Positions 20,810 through 29,025 of a stretch of DNA of 45,994 nucleotides are shown one piece after another (the first letter of the stretch is position 1; each line of letters begins with the position of its first letter). This DNA comes from a virus: IMG/VR virus record IMGVR_UViG_3300022208_000001, positions 1 to 45,994 of that record, one strand, 5' to 3'. Position numbers and translations under genes: made by a program. The notes under the pieces are model-generated. The model did not search any database. It was not told where the DNA came from and saw only the letters and a program-made list of their open reading frames with translations.

Positions 20810-21196
20810 ATGCCACGTCCTAAAGCAAATATAGATTGGAAAATAGTTGATCAATTGCTTGAAGCTTCATGCGAAGGCACTGAAATTGCGGCATATATAG
20901 GCATAGATAATGATACACTTTATAAGAGATGTAAAACAGATAATAAAATGTGTTTTTCCGAATATTTACAACAAAAGAAGGCTAAAGGCGATTCGATGTT
21001 AAAAACTAAACAATTTAAAATTGCTATGGAAGGCGATAAAGCTATGTTGATTTGGTTAGGCAAACAAAGATTAGGGCAAAAGGATAGACACGATCATACA
21101 TCGAATGATAAAGAATTAAAAGTATTAACAATAACGGAACGAGAAGCAAGGATAAAAGAAATAAAAGAAAAATTAGGCATCAAGGAAGATGAATGA
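20810..21196 (+). CDS. Terminase small subunit
   Basis: 128 residues. N-terminal HTH (IDWKIVDQLLEASCEGTEIA followed by YIGIDNDTLYKRCKTD), then an oligomerisation helix (MLKTKQFKIAMEGDKAMLIW) and a charged tail. This order and the 8-nt overlap with the large subunit define a TerS that recognises phage DNA for packaging. It starts 3 nt after the radical SAM stop. Confidence 0.85.
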   Translation: MPRPKANIDWKIVDQLLEASCEGTEIAAYIGIDNDTLYKRCKTDNKMCFSEYLQQKKAKGDSMLKTKQFKIAMEGDKAMLIWLGKQRLGQKDRHDHTSNDKELKVLTITEREARIKEIKEKLGIKEDE

Positions 21197-22775
21197 TGAA
21201 TTAGAACTTTTAGAAGAGTTATATATATTAGAACGTCAAAAATTACGAGATAAAGCCAAAGAAGATATTTTGGCTTTTACTTTATATACAAAAGAAGATT
21301 ATATAGTAAATTGGCATCATGAATATTTATGTGATAAATTAAATGATTTTGTAAATGGCAAAATAAAAAGAATGATGGTGTTCATGGCACCGCAGCATGG
21401 CAAAAGCGAATTAACTTCTAGACGTTTACCAGCGTTTATGTTAGGTAAAAATCCAAATTTAAGAATAGCCCTTTGTGCTTACAATGCAACATTTGCAAGT
21501 AAATTTAATAGACAGGTGCAAAGAATAATGACAAATCAGTCATATTTGGATGTATTTCCTAAAACACAGTTAAATTCAAAAAATGTTGCAACGGATTCAA
21601 AAGGGGCATATCTTAGAAATTCAGAACAATTTGAAATAGTTGATAAAAATGGATCATTTATATCTGTGGGTGTTGGTGGTGGTATTACTGGGAATCCGGT
21701 AGATGTTGCATTAATTGACGATCCAATTAAGGGAGCAGAAGAAGCAGGTTCTCAAATATATAGAGAAAAACTTTGGGAATGGTATACATCGGAATTAGAA
21801 ACCAGACTTAATAATAGTAGTCAAATTTTAATAACACTAACTAGATGGAATATAGATGATTTAGCGGGACGAATATTAAAACATAGCGAAGATGAATATT
21901 CAAAAAAGTGGGAAATTGTAATATTCCCTAGAATTAAAGTTGATAATTCTAATCCAAATGATCCAAGAAAAGTAGGTGAAACATTATGGAAAGAAGTACA
22001 TTCTTTAGAATCCGCTTTAGAATCAAGGCAAAGAAATCCAGTAAAATTTGAAGCACTTCAACAGCAAAATCCTAAAGTTATGGAATTCGGTAATGAATTT
22101 TACAAAGGATTTGATGAAAGTAAGCATATAAAACGATGTAAATACAATCCTGATATTTCGTTACATATATCATTAGACGAAAATGTGAACCCTTATATAA
22201 CTGGAACGATATATCAGATAATAGATAAAACTATCTATCAAATAGATGAGATATGTCTGGCTCATCCAAAAAATACACTTAAAGAATTAGCTTTGGAATT
22301 CTCATTACGATATAGTGATCATACTACAGGAGTTTTTTTATATGGTGATGCAACAAGTAAAAAAGCAGATACTAAACTTGAAAAAGGGCAAAACTTTTTT
22401 ACTTTATTTTGTAAATATATTGCAGAATTTAATCCAGCTTTGAGAGTGCCAAATTCAAATCCATCAGTAGCAATGCGGGGTAATTTTATAAATGAAGTTT
22501 TTGAAAATAATCAAAGTGAGATATATTTTTACATTGACCCATCTTGTCATAATTCTATTGCAGATTTTAGATTTGTTAAAGAAGCGCCTGACGGCACTAA
22601 GTTTAAACAAATGGAAACAGATGTGAGAACTAAGGTAAGATATGAAAAATATGGTCATTGTTCAGATACTTTTGACTATTTAATTACTAAAGCTTTTGAA
22701 AGCGAATATAACAGATTTCAAAGAAAAGATATAGAAACAAAACCAATAATCGGATATAAAACTAAAAGATATTGA
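21189..22775 (+). CDS. Terminase large subunit
   Basis: 528 residues. The ATPase domain has a Walker A variant MVFMAPQHGKSELTSR (core residues 67-74), Walker B VDVALIDDPIKGA (Asp177-Asp178) and a coupling motif-like ILITLTRWNIDDLAG. The C-terminal RNase H-like nuclease shows acidic residues in ISLDENVNPY, FLYGDATSKK and HCSDTFDYL. Full length. It cleaves and translocates DNA into the prohead with TerS and the portal at 26841. An internal consensus promoter begins within its last codons. Confidence 0.93.
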   Translation: MNDELELLEELYILERQKLRDKAKEDILAFTLYTKEDYIVNWHHEYLCDKLNDFVNGKIKRMMVFMAPQHGKSELTSRRLPAFMLGKNPNLRIALCAYNATFASKFNRQVQRIMTNQSYLDVFPKTQLNSKNVATDSKGAYLRNSEQFEIVDKNGSFISVGVGGGITGNPVDVALIDDPIKGAEEAGSQIYREKLWEWYTSELETRLNNSSQILITLTRWNIDDLAGRILKHSEDEYSKKWEIVIFPRIKVDNSNPNDPRKVGETLWKEVHSLESALESRQRNPVKFEALQQQNPKVMEFGNEFYKGFDESKHIKRCKYNPDISLHISLDENVNPYITGTIYQIIDKTIYQIDEICLAHPKNTLKELALEFSLRYSDHTTGVFLYGDATSKKADTKLEKGQNFFTLFCKYIAEFNPALRVPNSNPSVAMRGNFINEVFENNQSEIYFYIDPSCHNSIADFRFVKEAPDGTKFKQMETDVRTKVRYEKYGHCSDTFDYLITKAFESEYNRFQRKDIETKPIIGYKTKRY

Positions 22776-22801
22776 CATATTCTAATTAATTTGTAAATTT
22801 G
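22772..22801 (+). promoter_or_regulatory. Consensus promoter after terminase
   Basis: TTG 22772-22774, 19 nt, TAAATTTG 22794-22801. The expected transcript starts about 11 nt before ATG 22816. The promoter overlaps the stop codon of the terminase gene, so the downstream DUF6046-like unit can be expressed apart from packaging genes. Confidence 0.72.
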
Positions 22802-22815
22802 TAAAAAATATAGGC

Positions 22816-23097
22816 ATGAAAAGCAAATCAGAAAATGAAGAAATAAGTATAGAAATAAATAGCTATACTTTACCAAGGGATGGGCATAAATTAATATCAC
22901 ATATTAAAGATTATGCTCAGAAAATAACATTTATAACAGATAAATATACAAAGGGGAAACAAGTAGCTATGATATTGACGTCTGATGTTGATGGTTTGAA
23001 TGCTCCAGATTATGAAATATATTTTAAAAATAGTGATTTGGAAAATATATTGGAATTTTTATTAAAATTAAAAAATCATGGCAGTAAAAATATATAA
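22816..23097 (+). CDS. Hypothetical small protein
   Basis: 93 residues. N-terminal ISIEINSYTLPRDGHKLISH, then VAMILTSDVDGLNAPDYEIY and an amphipathic C-terminal helix. It overlaps the DUF6046-like gene by 20 nt, so the two are coupled. No family is recognised. Confidence 0.6.
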   Translation: MKSKSENEEISIEINSYTLPRDGHKLISHIKDYAQKITFITDKYTKGKQVAMILTSDVDGLNAPDYEIYFKNSDLENILEFLLKLKNHGSKNI

Positions 23098-23692
23098 AAT
23101 ACCAGATCAAGCAAGCATATTCCCAAAATCAAAAGGAAATTTTTTACTAGGGACAGGCATTGCAATACAAGCACTAAAAGGGGCTGCATTTAATATAACA
23201 TTATCAGAAATAGAAAAAGAAGAAGCTATTGGGAAAACGGATTATGCGACACCAGTTTTAGATCGTTTAGAAATACCAGAAGGAACATATATAGACTTAG
23301 AAGGCAATGAAATAAATTTCCCAGGGATTGTGATAGATACTATAATATTTGAAGCGTCTAAATCAAAAAATATCGTAAAGACAGCGATACAAGGGCGTAA
23401 TGGCAAAATCAAAGAATATGTAGCGGACGATGATTTTATGATTAATGCACGAGGGTTTATATCAAATAAAAGCAACGTAATACCTTTGAACGATCTTCGA
23501 GCATTTCGTGAAATAATGGAGGTGCCTCAACAAATAGATGTGATAAGTCAATATTTAAACGAAGTATTGGAAGTTTATCAAATAGTAGTGGAAAATTTCA
23601 GTATGCCGCAAATTGAAGGTGTCCGCAATGAACTACCTTTTACTTTTCAAGCTTCGAGCGATGTTCCAATTGATTTAGAGGAATTAGAATAA
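23078..23692 (+). CDS. DUF6046-like baseplate/tail protein
   Basis: 204 residues. VIDTIIFEASKSKNIVKTAI, QGRNGKIKEYVADDDFMINA (a hub-like beta fold), NVIPLNDLRAFREIMEV and VYQIVVENFSMPQIEGVRNE match the DUF6046 pattern of Bacteroidota myo- and siphophages, thought to be related to baseplate/tail-hub adaptors that anchor the tape measure. The exact role is inferred. Its place directly after the terminase, far from the other tail genes, is unusual. Confidence 0.65.
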   Translation: MAVKIYKIPDQASIFPKSKGNFLLGTGIAIQALKGAAFNITLSEIEKEEAIGKTDYATPVLDRLEIPEGTYIDLEGNEINFPGIVIDTIIFEASKSKNIVKTAIQGRNGKIKEYVADDDFMINARGFISNKSNVIPLNDLRAFREIMEVPQQIDVISQYLNEVLEVYQIVVENFSMPQIEGVRNELPFTFQASSDVPIDLEELE

Positions 23693-23718
23693 AAAAGCGC
23701 AAATTTTATCGGGATTAG

Positions 23719-23751
23719 TTGCGTAATATTCAAATATTATTCTTAAATTTG
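23719..23751 (+). promoter_or_regulatory. Probable promoter
   Basis: TTG 23719-23721, 22 nt, TAAATTTG 23744-23751. The -7 box is perfect but the spacing is 2 nt longer than usual. The ATG 23756 would lie at the transcription start. Confidence 0.5.
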
Positions 23752-23755
23752 CTTT

Positions 23756-23898
23756 ATGAAAAAGATAGGATTATATGTTTCGCCACAAAACAGAATAGAT
23801 AAATTTTATATTATGTAATAAATGGCATTGTTAAAACTATAGCAATATTGAAATTAGGCAAAGATGCTGATAAGTTATTTAAAGATGAATCAAATTAG
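23756..23898 (+). pseudogene. Frameshifted short ORF
   Basis: The frame from ATG 23756 reads MKKIGLYVSPQNRIDKF and then meets a stop after three more codons. One extra T in the TTTT run near 23806 would join it to LYYVINGIVKTIAILKLGKD and a further ten residues ending at TAG 23896-23898, a coherent 47-residue protein. Either the gene is broken by a one-base loss or the base is an assembly/homopolymer error. Confidence 0.4.
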
Positions 23899-23903
23899 TA
23901 AAT

Positions 23904-24155
23904 ATGGAAACAGAAATAATAAAAGATAAAAATAATATTACTTTAAAACATGGAGACGTTATTAGTTTATCTAACGAACTAACTTTTGGTTCTTTTAAAT
24001 TATATGTTATTGAAAATGCGACAAACGATAAAAAATATTTTACTTTTCAGAACAATATAGGATTTGTTGAACTTGCAAAAAACTTTAATTCTAAACTTAT
24101 AGAAAAAGTGGGATATTTTGATCCAGAATTACGTAAAATAATTTACTTGAAATAG
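23904..24155 (+). CDS. Hypothetical small beta protein
   Basis: 83 residues, beta-rich (NNITLKHGDVISLSNELTFG, FKLYVIENATNDKKYFTF). It follows the broken ORF with a 5-nt gap. The family is unrecognised. Confidence 0.52.
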   Translation: METEIIKDKNNITLKHGDVISLSNELTFGSFKLYVIENATNDKKYFTFQNNIGFVELAKNFNSKLIEKVGYFDPELRKIIYLK

Positions 24156-24159
24156 AAAA

Positions 24160-24339
24160 ATGAATAGACAAACATCAATAATATACATGACTAATCCGCC
24201 TGAATGTTGGACTAACTTAAAAAAATTCTGCAATGCAAAAGGAATAAGTTATTATACTACAACCAAAAAAGCAGAACAACTTGAATCGGAGGGATTGAAT
24301 TGTAATGGTATTAAGTTTTATAGAGTAAAAAATCAGTGA
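24160..24339 (+). CDS. Hypothetical small protein
   Basis: 59 residues: IIYMTNPPECWTNLKKFCNA, then GISYYTTTKKAEQLESEGLN. It has the helix-loop-helix look of a small DNA-binding or adaptor protein. It starts 4 nt after the preceding stop and ends 1 nt before the next ATG, so it is part of an operon. Confidence 0.5.
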   Translation: MNRQTSIIYMTNPPECWTNLKKFCNAKGISYYTTTKKAEQLESEGLNCNGIKFYRVKNQ

Positions 24340-24340
24340 T

Positions 24341-24550
24341 ATGAATCAATTTAAAAATGATAGTGAAATGTTAAAAGAATTAGATGATTTTATGTATAAA
24401 TGTAAAGGATTTAATTCGAAATTAAGAGAATCATTAATTAATAAAATAGGAGAATTTTTAAAACAAAATAAATTAGATTCAGATCAACATAATTTTGTTT
24501 CATGGAATTCAAGCGCTAAACCTAAATCATTTATTTGTAACTTTAAATAA
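24341..24550 (+). CDS. Hypothetical small helical protein
   Basis: 69 residues, two charged helices (NDSEMLKELDDFMYKCKGF, NSKLRESLINKIGEFLKQN) then a short strand-forming tail. It is in the same tightly packed run of small genes. The function is unknown. Confidence 0.5.
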   Translation: MNQFKNDSEMLKELDDFMYKCKGFNSKLRESLINKIGEFLKQNKLDSDQHNFVSWNSSAKPKSFICNFK

Positions 24551-24556
24551 AAAATA

Positions 24557-25009
24557 ATGGATATTACAAAAGAATACATAGAAAAGTGCAAGAAAGCACA
24601 AGATATACAAAAATTAAGAGTTAATGGGTATGAATGGGGTGATTATTATTTTTATTTTAACGATTACGATATTTGTATTGAAAATCCTAGAAATTTTACA
24701 GAAATATCAACTTCGAAAGAAATAACAAGACTTATAATAGGGAGGGATAATCATATTTGGCTGCCATGCCAAGATCAATTACAAAATATGTTAAAGACAT
24801 TAGAATGGTTTTGGAGTGATAAAAATGCTAGTGAAATGTTGGATTCGGTATATTATATGTTTACATGTTGTACAAATGATAATGGATTTAATTGTACAGA
24901 ATATTGTAATAAATTTAATTCTTTTGAACAACTCTGGTTAGCTTTTGTAATGAAAGAAAAATATAACAAACAATGGAATTTTGAAACTAAAGAATGGGAG
25001 AAAATATAA
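24557..25009 (+). CDS. Hypothetical Trp-rich protein
   Basis: 150 residues, acidic, with conserved-looking aromatic blocks: YEWGDYYFYFNDYDICI, DNHIWLPCQDQLQNMLKTLE, NKFNSFEQLWLAFVMKEKYN, KQWNFETKEW. The last block is common in small phage proteins of unknown role. Its TAA overlaps the next ATG (TAATG). Confidence 0.58.
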   Translation: MDITKEYIEKCKKAQDIQKLRVNGYEWGDYYFYFNDYDICIENPRNFTEISTSKEITRLIIGRDNHIWLPCQDQLQNMLKTLEWFWSDKNASEMLDSVYYMFTCCTNDNGFNCTEYCNKFNSFEQLWLAFVMKEKYNKQWNFETKEWEKI

Positions 25010-25287
25010 TGGCACAACAAGATGAAAAAATAAAAAGAGTAATAGTTGACAAGGATTATTTAGACAATCTTCAAAAGGAAAATAAAGAATTAAAAGATTG
25101 TTTTGGTTATAGATTTCGTATTATAAGAGTTAATTCATTTTTGCATGAACGAATTGAAGTTTATAGTAAAGAAGATTTTAAAGAATTAATTAAAATGAGT
25201 ATAATTAAAGAAATATTAGATATTTCAAATCGTAGAAATAAAAAGAAAATAAATGCTATTTTAGAAAAATATAATATTAAGCTATAA
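25009..25287 (+). CDS. Hypothetical helical protein
   Basis: 92 residues from the ATG that shares its A with the upstream stop (TAATG); the five-residue upstream extension is rejected. It is helical and charged (DYLDNLQKENKELKDCFGYR). The family is unrecognised. Confidence 0.52.
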   Translation: MAQQDEKIKRVIVDKDYLDNLQKENKELKDCFGYRFRIIRVNSFLHERIEVYSKEDFKELIKMSIIKEILDISNRRNKKKINAILEKYNIKL

Positions 25288-25290
25288 ATT

Positions 25291-25494
25291 ATGACCAATA
25301 AAAACGAAAAAACACATATGAGCATAGAAGTATTTACTTCAATAAACAACAAATTAGATGACTTGATAAATACATTATCTGCTTATGATGATGCTGAAAT
25401 TAACACTGGGATAAGGAATTTAAAAGAAACAGGGGTAAAAATAGCCGGATATTTTTATAAATATAAACAACAAACAAGCGACAAGCATGATTAA
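25291..25494 (+). CDS. Hypothetical small helical protein
   Basis: 67 residues with helices at IEVFTSINNKLDDLINTLSA and TGIRNLKETGVKIAGYFYKY. It is the last gene of the run and converges with the minus-strand HTH genes, with only 12 nt between stops. The function is unknown. Confidence 0.5.
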   Translation: MTNKNEKTHMSIEVFTSINNKLDDLINTLSAYDDAEINTGIRNLKETGVKIAGYFYKYKQQTSDKHD

Positions 25495-25506
25495 AATTAA
25501 TTTCTA

Positions 25507-25773
25507 TTAATATTGAATTCGACCCTCAGTAAAATCACTGCCTAAAAGTTGCATAAGTTTAATTTCAAAATCAGAATAATTTTCTATCCCTTTTGAGGGT
25601 ATAGAACTAAGTCTCCCGGAAAGTAAAAAAGAAAATTCCTGTTTAGTAATCCCCAAAGAATTAGCTAAAGAAATCTGTTTTATATTATTTAATTTGCAAA
25701 AAATTTTAATTGCGTCTCGAAAAGGCTTCCGGTCTAAATATTTTTGTAAAATATTGTCTTCAAATGACATCAA
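25507..25773 (-). CDS. Small HTH regulator (C1/Cro-type)
   Basis: 88 residues. AIKIFCKLNNIKQISLANSL, GITKQEFSFLLSGRL form a lambda-repressor-type HTH in the middle of the protein, with helices either side. It is the second gene of a two-gene minus unit and overlaps the first by 14 nt. It may control the operator region at 25961-26067 together with its partner. Confidence 0.72.
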   Translation of the reverse strand: MMSFEDNILQKYLDRKPFRDAIKIFCKLNNIKQISLANSLGITKQEFSFLLSGRLSSIPSKGIENYSDFEIKLMQLLGSDFTEGRIQY

Positions 25774-25951
25774 TGTTATTTTTGAGTATATATTTAATTA
25801 TTACGTCTAATGTTGATTTGTGTGGCGTAGTATTATCATTCTTCAAATTATAATAAGTCATACGAGCAATACCAATATCACTACACATTGTTTCTTCGGA
25901 AATATTAGATTTTACTTGAAATATTATTAATTTTTCAACTAGAATATGCAT
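25760..25951 (-). CDS. Small HTH regulator, first gene of repressor unit
   Basis: 63 residues. SNISEETMCSDIGIARMTYY followed by NLKNDNTTPHKSTLDVIIKY is a compact HTH_3-like domain with the recognition helix at ARMTYYNLK. Its promoter (TTTG at 25996-25993, 20 nt, TAAATTTG at 25972-25965 on the minus strand) gives a leader of only about 10 nt. Divergent from the head operon, it is placed to repress it. Confidence 0.74.
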   Translation of the reverse strand: MHILVEKLIIFQVKSNISEETMCSDIGIARMTYYNLKNDNTTPHKSTLDVIIKYILKNNIDVI

Positions 25952-25960
25952 AGTGTGTTT

Positions 25961-26067
25961 TATACAAATTTATATGTTTTTATTTGTATAAGCAAATAAT
26001 TGTACAAAGTATATAGGCAAATACTTGTATATCAATTTGTTAATATGTTTTATTTTTTTTAATTTTG
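25961..26067. promoter_or_regulatory. Divergent repressor/head-operon promoters and operators
   Basis: Plus promoter: TTTG 26036-26039, 20 nt, TAATTTTG 26060-26067. Minus promoter: TAAATTTG 25972-25965 with TTTG at 25996-25993. Perfect inverted repeat TATACAAAT (25961-25969) / ATTTGTATA (25982-25990) overlaps the minus -7 box. Further TTGTACAA (about 26000-26007) and TTGTATA (about 26025-26031) half-sites, each preceded by GCAAATA, follow. The TACAA/TTGTA half-sites look like operators for the HTH proteins encoded at 25507-25951. Confidence 0.78.
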
Positions 26068-26085
26068 GGGAAAATACTTCGTGCA

Positions 26086-26838
26086 ATGGATAAATTTCTA
26101 GTTAAATTCGATTTTGAAACATTGATACAAGAAGAAAATCTTGACGAAATCACAATCTCGAATGATAGAATAATTAATGACGCGATAGACAATGCAGTGT
26201 CAGAGGCAGCCGGGTATATTCGAAATAGATATGATGAAAATAAAGCGTTCCGGGTTGTAAAAACATATACTAAAACAGATATTTATGCAATAGAAGACAG
26301 AGTTTTTTGGAGCCCAACTGTTTATAATGCAACATTAACATATGTTACAGGTGATCAAGTCAGTTTTAATATAGAAACAAGTCCTGTCATAGATGAAAAA
26401 ATCTATGTGGCTAATCAATCCGTAGCAGTTGGAGAGACACCATTAACAACACCGGCGAAGTGGGATTTAAAAGCCGATAATAACACATTTTATGTTTGTA
26501 AAGCTACAACAATAGCAGGCGATTTGCCGACTGATACAACTAAATTTACAGCAGGAGATAATAGAGAGCCAAAATTAAAAACTGTTGTTATTGATATAGT
26601 TTTATATAACATACATTCTCGCATAACACCTCATGATATACCGGTGATTAGACAAATACGATATGATGGAGCAGGGAATAAAGATAAATCGGAACATGCT
26701 ATCGGATGGCTGGAAAAAGTACAAAAAGGTGTAATTACGCCGGCATTAGATATATTACTAGATGATGATGGCATAATTCAACAAAATACGGAAAGGTTCA
26801 GCTATGGATCTTCGCCAACAACTTCATATAAATATTAA
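26086..26838 (+). CDS. Mu gp36-like (DUF1320) head-tail connector with inserted domain
   Basis: 250 residues from ATG 26086; the frame from TTG 26065 overlaps the -7 box and is rejected. The N-terminal helices (NDRIINDAIDNAVSEAAGYI, RNRY) and the C-terminal DIVLYNIHSRITPHDIPVIR with IRYDGAGNKDKSEHAIGWLE carry the DUF1320 pattern. Between them about 90 residues (VFWSPTVYNATLTYVTGDQV, NNTFYVCKATT) form one or two small chitin-binding-type (CBM5/12-like) modules, which Mu gp36 lacks. Precedes the portal gene by 2 nt. Confidence 0.72.
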   Translation: MDKFLVKFDFETLIQEENLDEITISNDRIINDAIDNAVSEAAGYIRNRYDENKAFRVVKTYTKTDIYAIEDRVFWSPTVYNATLTYVTGDQVSFNIETSPVIDEKIYVANQSVAVGETPLTTPAKWDLKADNNTFYVCKATTIAGDLPTDTTKFTAGDNREPKLKTVVIDIVLYNIHSRITPHDIPVIRQIRYDGAGNKDKSEHAIGWLEKVQKGVITPALDILLDDDGIIQQNTERFSYGSSPTTSYKY

Positions 26839-26840
26839 TT

Positions 26841-28148
26841 ATGAATATATTTGAAAAATACATAAATAAAAAAGTAAATCAGACTTTAAAAGATAAATTT
26901 AAAAATATATCAAAACCTTTATCGCAAGATTTGAATGTTTTAAAAAAAATTAAGCCAGAAACATTAGATCGAATTTCAAAAGACATAGGAGATTGGCGAG
27001 ACGCTGTAGAAAATGCAGAAGATATAGTAAATCCAAACCGGGATGAGCTTATAAAAATGTATCGTGATTTTGTTGATGATTATCAGGTATTTTCAACGAT
27101 GCAAACAAGGATAAACAAATCAATATCTGGATCATTTAGAATTATGAACGAAAAAGGAGATATTGATGAAGAAGAAACAAAAAAATTTCTTGATCCAAAA
27201 GGATTCCCGCTACCTTGGTTTAGAGCGTTTATGACAATAAAAATGTTATCCAAATTTTATGGATATGAGATAGCGCAATTAGGAGATATAATAGATAATA
27301 AATTTGAATGGGTTAAAAAAATACCAGAAGAAAACTTAATTCCGTATTATCATGATGTTATATTAGATTCAAATATGGCGTATATTCATGGTAGTACTAA
27401 TGTGATAAATATAGATGAAGAACCACAAGCGACATGGCTTATAGGCATGGGCAGTGAAACAGATTTAGGGTTAATAAATAAATGCGCGCCATATATAATT
27501 TATAAATCTGTCTTTGGGTCATGGTCAGAACATGCGGATAGATTCGGGATGCCATTGCGAGTCGGTAAAACAGATTTGCGAGATAATTTAAGACGTCAGA
27601 ATTTAATAGATATGTTTGAAGCAATGACAGGATCAACATATTTAATTCAAGACTCTGACGATCAGGTAGAATTTATTGAGCAAAAAGGAGGCAATGATCC
27701 TCATAATATTTATGGTGAGCTTATTAGCAAATGCGATCAGGCTATAAGTAAAATAATTTTATCACAAACCGGAACGACAGACGAAAAAGCATTTGCAGGA
27801 TCGGCAGATGTTCATAAAGGCATATTAAATGATGTAATAGTTGCTGATAAATTAGATATATCAACAGAGGTTAATATGAGTTTAATTCCTAGAATGAAAA
27901 AAATAGGGATTATTGGAGCAAATAAAAAAATATATGGACAGTGGGATTTTTCAGAACAATTAGATATTAGCAATCATGTTGACAATATACAAAAATTAAG
28001 CATGTCAGGATATTTAATACCAAATGACGAAGTTACGAAAAAAACAGGCTATGAAGTAGATGCAAGCATAATTCCAGTTACAAATGACAAAATGGCGTCT
28101 GTAATGGATAAAGTTACAAATATGTATAAAAAAGAATTAAATGGCTAG
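26841..28148 (+). CDS. Portal protein, Mu gp29-like (DUF935)
   Basis: 435 residues. The DUF935 hallmark SEHADRFGMPLRVGKTDLRD (about residue 233) and AFAGSADVHKGILNDVIVAD are clear, with an N-terminal helical part and an ISNHVDNIQKLSMSGYLIPN stretch that matches the portal stem/wing helices. Twelve copies form the head vertex for DNA entry and tail joining. It overlaps the next gene by 8 nt. Confidence 0.9.
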   Translation: MNIFEKYINKKVNQTLKDKFKNISKPLSQDLNVLKKIKPETLDRISKDIGDWRDAVENAEDIVNPNRDELIKMYRDFVDDYQVFSTMQTRINKSISGSFRIMNEKGDIDEEETKKFLDPKGFPLPWFRAFMTIKMLSKFYGYEIAQLGDIIDNKFEWVKKIPEENLIPYYHDVILDSNMAYIHGSTNVINIDEEPQATWLIGMGSETDLGLINKCAPYIIYKSVFGSWSEHADRFGMPLRVGKTDLRDNLRRQNLIDMFEAMTGSTYLIQDSDDQVEFIEQKGGNDPHNIYGELISKCDQAISKIILSQTGTTDEKAFAGSADVHKGILNDVIVADKLDISTEVNMSLIPRMKKIGIIGANKKIYGQWDFSEQLDISNHVDNIQKLSMSGYLIPNDEVTKKTGYEVDASIIPVTNDKMASVMDKVTNMYKKELNG

Positions 28149-29025
28149 AACGGTTGCGCAAATAAAACAAGAAATGATAGATCAGAAAAATTCGGAATCT
28201 GGGTTATCAGGGCTAACATCAACAAGTTATACAGCTATTTGGAATTTAATATTTTATATTTGCGCTGTAGCCATAAAAGTAATTGAAGATTTACAGGATA
28301 TTTTAGAAGTAGATATTGAGACCAGAAAATTAGAAATACCAACAGGTGTATTAAAATGGTATGCATCTGAAAGTTTAGTTTTTCAATACGGCGATTCTTT
28401 AATTTTTTCTGATACGTATGTTGATGAAAATAATGTGACTATTACACTTGAAGGTAAAACAGTTATATATCCAATTATAGATTTAGATAAAAGGATTGTT
28501 GAATTAGCTGCGGCAGATGATAACGAGGGGCTGATAACTATAAAAGTAGCAAAAATAACTTCTGGTATAGCAGAGCCATTAACTGCACCAGAATTAGCGG
28601 CATTTGAAGATTACTGGAAAGCAAAAAGATTCGCCGGAACGCCAATAACATATATATCAGATAATCCTGATTTGTTAAAAGCAGAATATACAGTAACATA
28701 TAATCCAGAATTATTAAATAGTTCAGGAGTATTAATAAGTGATGGCGTTACAAAACCAGTAGAAGTTGCAATTAATGATTTTTTACAAACATTTCAATCT
28801 GAAAATTTCAATGGCGCAATGCAAATTGTAAAATTAACAAATGCAATTTTATCATCAACCGGAGTAGTAAATGTTGTTGCAACAAATATAGAAGCAAAGC
28901 CAGACGGAGGAAGTTATAGCGATATATTGGGGTCGGCAACACAAACATATAATTCTATAGCTGGTTATATGAAAATTGATCCGGCATTTCCATTAAGTAC
29001 AACGATAACATATATAGCAGAATGA
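28141..29025 (+). CDS. Baseplate J-like protein (Mu gp47-like)
   Basis: 294 residues. The N-terminus MARTVAQIKQEMIDQKNSES followed by helices and an extended beta region, with the closing YNSIAGYMKIDPAFPLSTTI, matches the plan of baseplate wedge J proteins. Hydrophobic/acidic alternation (VEVAINDFLQTFQSENFNGA) fits the gp47 domain. It lies right after the portal instead of with the other baseplate genes, but is in frame with neighbouring overlaps. Confidence 0.68.
   Translation: MARTVAQIKQEMIDQKNSESGLSGLTSTSYTAIWNLIFYICAVAIKVIEDLQDILEVDIETRKLEIPTGVLKWYASESLVFQYGDSLIFSDTYVDENNVTITLEGKTVIYPIIDLDKRIVELAAADDNEGLITIKVAKITSGIAEPLTAPELAAFEDYWKAKRFAGTPITYISDNPDLLKAEYTVTYNPELLNSSGVLISDGVTKPVEVAINDFLQTFQSENFNGAMQIVKLTNAILSSTGVVNVVATNIEAKPDGGSYSDILGSATQTYNSIAGYMKIDPAFPLSTTITYIAE

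Noticed and set aside
26065-26085. TTG start for the gp36-like protein
   Set aside because: It lies within the -7 box TAATTTTG; the ATG at 26086 is the first codon after the predicted transcription start.
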